Source of the DNA: Candidatus Omnitrophota bacterium
GTDB lineage: Bacteria > Omnitrophota > Gorgyraeia > Gygaellales > Profunditerraquicolaceae
Reading direction: 5' to 3'
Assembly: GCA_030691585.1 (NCBI GenBank)
Contig: JAUYEC010000147.1
Location: 1-14,807, forward strand
Length of the DNA stretch: 14,807 nucleotides
Below the pieces are notes generated by a model. The model was not told where the DNA came from. It worked only from the letters and a program-made list of their open reading frames with translations, and ran no database searches. Every line of letters starts with the position of its first letter. Position 1 is the first letter of the stretch. Of this stretch, positions 13,501 to 14,807 are shown piece by piece. The position numbers and the translations under genes are program-made.

Positions 13501-14807
13501 ACAAGGCAATCCTGCCGTTATAAAAAGAGAATCTCCCAAAGTACTCTGTATTTCAATGAGCGAGGCGACTATGTATGGCGCAGAAGTGTTAGAAGATGCG
13601 CTTCTGCGTAACGGCATAGCCGCGGCAAAAAGAGAAATGCGCTGTACGGATATGCTGGATGCCTATATGGAAGAATTCAGCCACCTTCCTGAATTCTCCC
13701 AAGCGGCGCCGAATGTATTTGCTATTTCAATAGTCGATGACCGCATTGAATGGGCGATTAGTCTTATCCGCAGGATAAGGCAGCGTTTTCCCGGGGCGAA
13801 AGTTATAATCGGAGGGCCTTCCACGCAATATCCGGAACAGCTGGCCGCGCTGCTTATCGATTTTGATTTTCTTGTAAGAGGCGAAGGCGATGAGGTTTTG
13901 GTTGAATTAGTAAGAATTATAGGCGGTTATCCCGGCACACTGCCTATTGAACAGAGAAATTTAATTATGGGACTGGAAGGTGGAATTATTTACCGGTCTC
14001 AATTTATGCTGGTTAACCGTATCAGCCATACCAATATGGCAAAAGTCATTCATCTGCCCAAGCCGCAAAGGAGAGATAAATTCTATTATCTGCATACCGG
14101 CCGCGGTTGCAAATGGAACTGTTCTTTTTGCGGCAAGTGGTGCGGCAACCGGGTGAGATTTGTGGATAACCGGGAATTGGTAGAATGGTTCTTGCATAGA
14201 TTGCTTTTAGAGCCGGGCGCAGAAGGGGATTTACGCAGGTTAGAGGAACGCTTGGCGGAAGCTGCTAAAGCAGGCAGCAAATTAGAATTTCCTCAGTTAA
14301 GCGGTAAAATCTCGGTAGGGCTTTTTGATGATGATTTTATCGGTAACGCCGAGAGGGTTGAGGCCTTTTGCGACGAAGCCATCCGTCTGGGATTAAGCAG
14401 TTATTTTGAATTAGGCGTAGTGGGGACAAATGTTGCCGACTTTTTTGAAGGTGAGACTATGCGTACCGGCTTAATTGATAAACTTCATAATGCGGGTTTT
14501 GCGATCGTCCAGCTGGGCACTGACGGCTTGTCTAACGCGGTGATCCGCCAGAACCGCAAAGGTTACACTTTGGACCATCACGTCATCCCCTTAAATGATT
14601 ATTTGACCAGAAAAGGGATCGTGGCCTGGCATAATGTTATTTTCTTTACACCGCAGACCACTTACCTGGAAGCGGCAGAGGTGATGATGTTATATTTACT
14701 GCTGCCCTTGGTCTATCCGGCAGTGGTAAATGATACGATATCGGCATGCCCGGGATCGCATTTTCACAATCTTGATATCATGCTTTACCGGCAGATAGAA
14801 GAAGCTG
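2..14807 (+). CDS. Giant multidomain protein, internal fragment open at both ends
   Basis: One reading frame (codons starting at bases 2, 5, 8 and so on) is open across the whole window. Reading every codon, I found no TAA, TAG or TGA in 4,935 codons; the final base begins a further codon. The first in-frame ATG is at 32, but no Shine-Dalgarno-like sequence precedes it and the frame is already open upstream, so I treat the gene as partial at both ends. Recognisable modules in order: TPR-like helices, membrane segments, coiled coil, GNAT-like tail, transglutaminase-like domain with TPRs, JAMM-like domain, membrane hairpin with HEYTH, metallo-beta-lactamase/beta-CASP, HEAAH zincin-like domain, eroded zincin, SEC-C motif, B12-binding plus radical SAM. 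Proline-, lysine/alanine- and charge-rich linkers separate them. Membrane segments suggest at least part is membrane-anchored. No overall function can be assigned. It could be a polyprotein, a fusion-built giant, or a large assembly-line-like enzyme. That it is one open frame is nearly certain; that it makes one mature chain is unproven. Confidence 0.95.
1085..1345 (+). other. Possible winged-helix-like segment
   Basis: Residues about 362-448 read as three short helices followed by basic strands: NELRAYLLAQL, THDELVSLLGE and LDLMAALRYWQ, then LLKHRRIYMGSEIYSL, which could form the wing. Helix spacing resembles winged-helix interaction domains. There is no diagnostic motif, so this rests on secondary-structure pattern only. 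It may equally serve protein-protein contacts within the giant chain. Confidence 0.25.
1550..1975 (+). other. TPR-like helical repeat region
   Basis: Residues about 517-658 form consecutive amphipathic helix pairs with the small-residue/aromatic pattern of TPR-type solenoids: AERFLAARRFCEARDLYELAG, then SRAQHDYESGNWPRAADRI, then YEKARSAYLNKDYHEAYRLL. The middle and last units carry the typical Y-x-x-(G/K)-(N/D)-(W/Y)-x-x-A signature. Such repeats usually bind peptides or partner proteins. The proline-rich linker starts directly after it, so this block ends a structural unit. Confidence 0.6.
1991..2062 (+). other. Proline-rich interdomain linker
   Basis: Residues 664-687 contain nine prolines in 24 positions with interspersed lysine and arginine (RLPVPPPE, VPPKKPRPQP). 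This is almost certainly an extended flexible hinge between the TPR-like block and the next helical block. It contains no enzymatic motif. Confidence 0.8.
2090..2480 (+). other. Helical block of unknown family
   Basis: Residues about 697-826 are predicted mainly helical: an aromatic-rich helix (HAMAFFYFFAEELVFEL), then acidic amphipathic helices (FIDENGGIDEVFERFENAIDD, EIEELAEKLFAFAEKIL; positions only approximate). Two cysteines at 2312 and 2330 have no metal-site spacing that I recognise. I cannot name a family. A HEPN-like role was considered, but the Rx4-6H motif is not present. Confidence 0.45.
2481..2935 (+). other. Charged, probably disordered linker
   Basis: Residues about 827-978 are dominated by runs of Glu, Lys, Arg and Gln (TREEEQAQTEERSKKQ, NRRRTEKQEEEH), followed by a short Asp/Asn-rich patch (DWIDGALNNEGYD), a basic patch (LGRRHRKRKTL) and an Ala/Asn/Gln-rich patch (AGAAAANSQQADN). 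Composition points to flexible, mostly disordered sequence just before the membrane segments. No motif recognised. Confidence 0.65.
2936..3280 (+). other. Multi-pass membrane region, possibly CPBP-like
   Basis: Residues about 979-1093 hold three or four strongly hydrophobic helices: around 2996-3040 (ALCVAAKIAIPLIIG), 3053-3103 (AAGIISIVFLGLHYIIR), 3125-3175 (FGVLAVTLMHFGLLRLL) and 3200-3277 (FILSAIAILILSIALHYF and onward). Two short patterns recall CPBP intramembrane proteases: FLGLH (F-x3-H, 3077-3091) and HYFIN (H-x3-N, 3245-3259). The EExxxR motif of that family is not visible, so a catalytic role is doubtful. The membrane assignment is much safer than the family. Confidence 0.7.
3296..3313 (+). 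repeat. 9-bp tandem repeat (Ser-Pro-Phe codons)
   Basis: The unit TCCCCATTC occurs twice in direct succession and encodes two Ser-Pro-Phe triplets just after the membrane cluster. The length is a multiple of three, so the frame is preserved. It looks like simple replication slippage in a linker. Confidence 0.7.
3314..3780 (+). other. Unrecognised region between membrane segments
   Basis: Residues about 1105-1260 contain an aromatic start (LEYVPAAYPGLWRG), a mixed segment (ENIWILARIPFTDF) and long amphipathic helices (ERIQDAVCKYIHQKMLLNN, KIFTEEIRQELMLAVAGVL). A second short direct repeat, TCTTTACC(T/G) at 3575-3592, encodes Ser-Leu-Pro twice. The end is Gly/Arg-rich (GGRGGRAGLR), a positive patch directly before the next membrane helix. 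No family recognised. Confidence 0.45.
3791..3862 (+). other. Single transmembrane helix
   Basis: Residues about 1264-1287 are a continuous hydrophobic stretch (WLAVAIAIILAGFVFYHF) preceded by an Arg/Gly-rich basic patch. By the positive-inside rule the N-terminal side would face the cytoplasm and the following coiled coil the other side, unless paired with other helices. Orientation is inference. Confidence 0.75.
3938..4433 (+). other. Coiled-coil / charged helical region
   Basis: Residues about 1313-1478 have heptad-like hydrophobic spacing between charged residues: EQLKQDLAEKISAIDD, ILEELAGRIQKELNELKKL, VQEMKTQLKRTLGRKKEEII. A further helical part with an aromatic core (QVELFWARSFLVRLLRAG) closes the block. 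Likely an extended spacer or oligomerisation element following the membrane helix. No catalytic motif. Confidence 0.6.
4434..4561 (+). other. Basic linker
   Basis: Residues about 1479-1520 are low in hydrophobic content with a basic centre (RKNIGKRKRTTQT). They connect the coiled coil to the beta-rich domain. Nothing else recognisable. Confidence 0.5.
4562..4960 (+). other. Beta-rich domain, possibly Ig/FN3-like
   Basis: Residues about 1521-1653 show regular alternating strands: GQLKITDAHG, YYQFRWRVLDF, HFQFTVKLVKEG, HRVFQIGPARRVLKCYYG, CQVFDIVYIKTL. The Y-x-F-x-W-x-V strand is reminiscent of a beta-sandwich (Ig or FN3 type), which would fit an adhesive or structural spacer. Three cysteines (4673, 4859, 4889) show no obvious metal-site spacing. 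Family not assigned. Confidence 0.4.
4961..5296 (+). other. Linker and short unrecognised segment
   Basis: Residues about 1654-1765 start with a Gln/Arg/Pro-rich stretch (LPQGRRQQKPRS) and an acidic stretch (YEEEQGEIVVPEDL). Two possible beta strands follow (GGTWRVWNM, FWDLRLTVPW), then a Gly/Arg-rich turn (DSAGGRRLIVQS). No motif recognised. It leads directly into the GNAT-like piece. Confidence 0.4.
5297..5470 (+). other. GNAT acetyltransferase-tail-like segment
   Basis: Residues about 1766-1823 have the helix-strand-helix-strand order seen at the C-terminal half of GNAT domains: a hydrophobic helix (YKLYLILSIFVYLKTA), a strand (WVTFILSKS), a helix ending in Arg-Gly-Phe (EMLAMGRLANRGF) and a strand (TKLVFL). 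The acetyl-CoA pyrophosphate loop (R/Q-x-x-G-x-G/A) is not visible upstream, so this may be a degenerate or coincidental match. Low confidence. Confidence 0.28.
5690..5950 (+). other. Eroded zincin-like helix (HELCP)
   Basis: Residues about 1897-1983 include IRHELCPGESEAIAFH, with His-Glu at 5819-5824 (residues 1940-1941) followed eight residues later by Glu in a Ser-Glu-Ala-Ile-Ala helix. The arrangement resembles an HExxH zinc helix plus glutamate third ligand, but the second His is Pro (residue 1944), so a classical zinc site is absent. It may be a decayed metallopeptidase domain or a helix unrelated to zincins. The preceding GRPVFHIGLL and RKGYSYRDIIFLYY could be the upstream strand and helix. 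Confidence 0.3.
5951..6199 (+). other. Unrecognised helical segment
   Basis: Residues about 1984-2066 include a Trp/Ala-rich helix (AAWLAPAWLWGP), an acidic turn (KTDDDQEHLVRLF) and long charged helices (LLQKRRTFNTVEELEQAE). It bridges the HELCP helix and the transglutaminase-like domain and may contain that domain's N-terminal helices. No motif seen. Confidence 0.4.
6200..6530 (+). other. Transglutaminase-like (papain-fold) domain
   Basis: Residues about 2067-2177 contain the ordered Cys, His, Asp triad of the transglutaminase-like superfamily. The Cys is in GKADCFWQHL (6290, residue 2097) at the start of a hydrophobic helix (IFFVLARFINL), the His in EKEHLACFAVL (6404, residue 2135), and the Asp in VMLIDLG (6452, residue 2151). 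Spacing of 38 and 16 residues suits the bacterial SirB1-like/transglutaminase-core layout, where the domain is often followed by TPRs, as it is here. Family members are cysteine proteases, transglutaminases or non-catalytic binders; which applies is unknown. All three triad residues are present, so it may be active. Confidence 0.55.
6617..6820 (+). other. Two tandem TPR repeats
   Basis: Two consecutive 34-residue units, at 6617-6718 and 6719-6820 (residues 2206-2273), fit the TPR consensus well. Unit one has YNKGVRHLEKGEISSAESCF then AIKICP; unit two has LINLGIIYFNKGRLPDAERYF then A at the helix-B position and YPG. The Gly8/Ala20/Pro32-type positions are conserved. They probably serve as a binding surface for the adjacent transglutaminase-like or JAMM-like domain. 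Confidence 0.85.
6941..7480 (+). other. JAMM/Prok-JAB-like domain with probable compensated frameshift
   Basis: Residues about 2314-2493. The main frame starts like a JAB domain: a helix (YPSEIKAAVRSHHIEKCP), then GEFEFIGIWWPE, where Glu at 7013 or 7019 would be the catalytic acid preceding Gly. It continues to RADAHPCTTRICFS, with Asp-x-His-Pro at 7331-7342 in place of the family's His-x-His-Pro and a Ser at 7364. The main frame then turns Trp-rich and atypical. In frame 1 of the same bases one reads RGGDVW (7366-7383), VAVVVYLADSGVDYYVSQP and AGVVIVSI, which fit the Ser-x-x-Asp helix and final strands of a JAMM fold. Joining both frames gives E...(D)xHP(x8)S...D. JAMM proteins remove ubiquitin-like or other peptide tails using zinc. 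With the frame as given, the aspartate is lost, so the domain is probably inactive unless the shift is a sequence error. Confidence 0.42.
7577..7735 (+). other. Membrane hairpin followed by HEYTH zinc motif
   Basis: Two very hydrophobic stretches, at about 7577-7642 (LIILGLIFATSLIYPVFSIILL) and 7646-7717 (LSLGTIILSIILLLLSLG, then TIILTL), are followed at once by HEYTH (7721-7735, residues 2574-2578). Glutamates at 7760 and 7778 (GETDSSYELRV) could be the third zinc ligand. Membrane helices followed by HExxH and a downstream Glu recall M48-type membrane metallopeptidases, but the domain is very short. It ends within 30 codons, where the beta-CASP domain begins. The membrane call is strong; the peptidase call is tentative. 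Confidence 0.5.
7628..7711 (+). repeat. 42-bp tandem repeat, two copies (14 codons each)
   Basis: Copies at 7628-7669 and 7670-7711 differ at only four bases (7633/7675, 7643-7644/7685-7686 and 7669/7711). Each begins TCTAT and contains the shared core CTTAGCTTAGGAACTATTAT. The repeat encodes two copies of a hydrophobic unit around LSLGTIIL and is clearly richer in A+T than the flanking sequence. The near identity at DNA level, including silent positions, points to a recent in-frame duplication that lengthened the membrane helix. Confidence 0.92.
7811..9181 (+). other. Metallo-beta-lactamase / beta-CASP nuclease-like domain
   Basis: Residues about 2604-3060 form a complete CPSF73/YSH1-type domain of usual length (about 450 residues). 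Motif 1 Asp is in ILLDAGF; motif 2 is HAHLDH (7979-7996, residues 2660-2665); motif 3 His is in GHILGAA (8237, residue 2746); motif 4 Asp is in GYTGDIS (8300, residue 2767). Beta-CASP motif A is Glu in MEALYGD (8372); motif B is His in FGSHSPQADL (8990); motif C is His in LVHGSDTA (9056). CGSGMLEGG and the GYASEDSLA segment also match the family. Family members are zinc-dependent RNA endo/exonucleases. All ligands are present, so catalysis is likely. It begins directly after the HEYTH/GETD segment. Such enzymes are normally free-standing, so embedding in a giant membrane-linked chain is unusual. Confidence 0.92.
9182..9841 (+). other. Helical linker region after beta-CASP domain
   Basis: Residues about 3061-3280 begin with helices (TVAEKMASAVITKLKKQ, QCFERYLRGVLKEVF, FAEYLYDRLGRSF). 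A low-complexity Gly/Ala/Pro/Glu stretch coded at about 9508-9660 (GQGEATEGRAPAGAV) includes four cysteines without clear spacing. Helices resume at KELRWLADAFRQADD and HLAGYLLRMSLLSIF. No domain recognised; it is probably a spacer between the nuclease-like domain and the zincin-like domain. Confidence 0.5.
9842..10300 (+). other. Zincin-like metallopeptidase domain (HEAAH)
   Basis: Residues about 3281-3433. A run of strands (VGLIVAILDP, AIYLEGGIPLIVIN) and helices leads to HWVIHEAAHGNG. The HExxH motif lies at 10202-10216 (residues 3401-3405), followed by Gly and, 12-13 residues later, by two glutamates in LEEYHVAAR (10250-10255), which fit a third zinc ligand on the next helix. Strands before an HExxH helix with a downstream Glu match the gluzincin layout of small bacterial metallopeptidases. 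Motif residues are intact, so proteolytic activity is plausible. Substrate unknown; it could act on other parts of this same polypeptide (inference). Confidence 0.6.
10301..10885 (+). other. Helical region after zincin-like domain
   Basis: Residues about 3434-3628 are mostly helical with basic character: INNLFRYLEGTGKRDI, ANRIRAIRKAIETGDD, YEIIEILERDPDKRLW, FSVDLRRQMEQG. Then comes LPCGEVPMLLGG with two cysteines nearby (10745 and 10760). No family recognised. It may be the C-terminal helical part of the zincin-like unit. Confidence 0.45.
10886..10954 (+). repeat. Lys/Ala low-complexity linker with AAAGCA microrepeats
   Basis: The codons from 10889 to 10915 are an imperfect run of AAA GCA with one GAA, followed by a Pro/Ala/Arg/Gln/Ser-rich tail (residues about 3629-3651). 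Such composition marks a flexible basic hinge. The repeated hexamer suggests expansion by slippage in whole codons. Confidence 0.75.
10955..11254 (+). other. Helical, possible winged-helix-like segment
   Basis: Residues about 3652-3751 read as successive short helices: LRHAIEEIARMDG, MQRLRDVCGELVSEL, QIWQELQQDGRLWGKF, LKPIIVKIVTSYL. The run ends in a basic loop with a proline (VRPGRRTD). The helix-turn-helix spacing resembles the segment at 1085-1345. No diagnostic motif, so assignment is weak. Confidence 0.3.
11255..11690 (+). other. Eroded zincin-like domain (HDGIA)
   Basis: Residues about 3752-3896. Strands and a helix (SVVSIVPFARG, CRPVIERCLTL, YLINVEKIKIW) and a His-containing strand (AGTMHISQKALL) precede MLELIFHDGIASGF, then REAVATALSYMHYL. 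The expected HExxH becomes His-Asp-Gly-Ile-Ala (11585-11599, residues 3862-3866), while Glu at 11645 (residue 3882) still sits where a third ligand would be. The layout resembles the HEAAH domain but lacks the catalytic Glu and second His, so a zinc protease activity is unlikely. It may be a decayed copy kept for structure. Confidence 0.4.
11691..12514 (+). other. Long helical region before SEC-C motif
   Basis: Residues about 3897-4171 are mainly charged amphipathic helices (FNHVLDSIYDNPRYKREQQ, VMDYNDVLFEAQRLWRKDW, NELKHRLEDRMYLAADRAHH) with one strand-like part (DGVRISTSDGSKV). A short CACAGG microrepeat at about 11705-11719 encodes Gln-Ala-Gln-Ala. No domain recognised. SEC-C motifs are often attached to helical domains of uncertain role, so this may be the body that the motif belongs to. 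Confidence 0.4.
12515..12574 (+). other. SEC-C zinc-binding motif
   Basis: PGRNDPCPCGSGKKYKKCCG (residues 4172-4191) is a textbook SEC-C motif with C-x-C-x8-C-C spacing; the cysteines are at 12533, 12539, 12566 and 12569. It binds one zinc ion and is best known from the C terminus of SecA, where it contacts SecB and ribosomes, but it occurs at the ends of many unrelated bacterial proteins. Here it is internal, with at least 745 residues after it, which suggests the end of an ancestral gene fused to what follows. Confidence 0.95.
12575..12706 (+). other. Gln/Arg/Glu-rich linker
   Basis: Residues about 4192-4235 are polar and low in hydrophobics (DDEGQAGQIQVG, QARERQTSVTQ, LRPEEEKD). They follow the SEC-C motif and precede a Met at 12707 where sequence of a different character begins, consistent with a fusion joint. 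Confidence 0.6.
12707..13000 (+). other. Helical segment with one TPR-like unit
   Basis: Residues about 4236-4333. After MTLAQWWETI and a Gly/Asp-rich turn comes FAMAAAIEARFYRFEEARLLVERGLKFEP (in parts, 12839-12925), which fits one TPR unit (A-x3-E-A-R-x-Y-x-F-x-E-A). A long helix (IKHIQEVLHSLEEAK) follows. It may be a docking element for the B12/radical SAM part. Split family assignment is not possible. Confidence 0.4.
13001..13537 (+). other. Region preceding the B12-binding domain
   Basis: Residues about 4334-4512 are a mixed alpha/beta segment: FLRKMVVPDGKGGYRV, GGQWQVWDLCKEPIVG, FGDVYVIEEDRREVF, RYAVDVLVSPSFLLLGRE. It probably forms an N-terminal extension of the radical SAM enzyme. I recognise no motif. 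Cysteines at 13109, 13169 and 13322 lack a cluster pattern. Confidence 0.4.
13538..13936 (+). other. B12-binding-like (Rossmann) domain
   Basis: Residues about 4513-4645 have the pattern of the cobalamin-binding domain that precedes class B radical SAM enzymes: strand KVLCISMSE, helix AEVLEDALLRNG, strand VFAISIV, helix WAISLIRRIRQRFPG, strand KVIIGGPS, then FDFLVRGEGDEVLVEL. The G-G-P-x-x-x-x-P and R-G-E-G-(D/E) elements are diagnostic for this family. The DxHxxG motif that supplies a lower cobalt ligand is not visible in the first loop, so B12 would be bound without a His ligand or not at all. Confidence 0.75.
14084..14807 (+). other. Radical SAM domain, truncated by window end
   Basis: Residues from about 4695 onward. 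HTGRGCKWNCSFCGKWCG carries the C-x3-C-x2-C iron-sulfur motif, with cysteines at 14108, 14120 and 14129 (residues 4703, 4707, 4710), plus an extra Cys at 14141. Downstream SVGLFDDDFIGN and QLGTDGLSN match the later strands of the radical SAM barrel in cobalamin-dependent class members (the DDxF and G-(x)-D/E-S-type elements). These enzymes use S-adenosylmethionine to start radical chemistry such as methylations or ring closures. The insert rich in Glu and Arg between about 14200 and 14280 is unusual. The substrate cannot be inferred. The domain continues past the window. Confidence 0.85.

Noticed and set aside
1..14807. CRISPR arrays, tRNA or rRNA genes, insertion sequences, terminators
   Set aside because: No regularly spaced repeats, RNA-like folds, transposase sequence or hairpin-plus-T-run outside coding sequence was seen; there is no intergenic DNA in the window.

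Overview
The window lies entirely inside one enormous protein-coding gene on the + strand. Codons starting at base 2 run to the last base without a stop. That gives 4,935 complete codons, open at both ends, roughly 550 kDa for this part alone. No start, stop, promoter, ribosome binding site, terminator, RNA gene, CRISPR array or insertion sequence is visible. The other open frames on both strands are short (longest 167 codons) and look like shadows, with one exception near 7360-7518. A giant mosaic gene of this kind, about 50% GC by eye with frequent AGG/AGA and ATA codons, suggests an uncultivated bacterium. Candidatus Omnitrophota, where genes of tens of kilobases have been reported, is my best guess. 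That is inference, not a marker-based assignment.

Layout along the protein (residue 1 = bases 2-4). Bases 2-1549: unrecognised mixed alpha/beta region with a possible winged-helix stretch. 1550-1975: TPR-like helices. 1991-2935: proline-rich linker, helical block and charged linker. 2936-3280: cluster of membrane segments. 3791-3862: one more membrane helix. 3938-4433: coiled coil. 4562-4960: beta-rich domain. 5297-5470: GNAT-tail-like piece. 5690-5950: eroded HExxH-like helix. 6200-6530: transglutaminase-like Cys/His/Asp domain followed by two TPRs. 6941-7480: JAMM/Prok-JAB-like domain that seems to carry a compensated frameshift. 7577-7780: membrane hairpin containing a 42-bp tandem repeat, then HEYTH. 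7811-9181: complete metallo-beta-lactamase/beta-CASP domain. 9842-10300: zincin-like domain with HEAAH. 11255-11690: second eroded zincin-like domain (HDGIA). 12515-12574: SEC-C zinc motif. 13538-14807: B12-binding domain joined to a radical SAM domain that runs off the window.

The recognisable parts are mostly hydrolase-type folds (cysteine-protease-like, JAMM-like, HExxH, beta-CASP nuclease-like) with protein-interaction repeats, and the 3' end becomes a cobalamin/radical SAM enzyme. Modules normally found as separate proteins, including a SEC-C motif that usually ends a protein, are joined in one frame by low-complexity linkers. Two readings are possible: a polyprotein cut by its own protease modules, or a giant multidomain protein built by gene fusion, in which several modules have lost catalytic residues. 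The sequence alone cannot decide between them.
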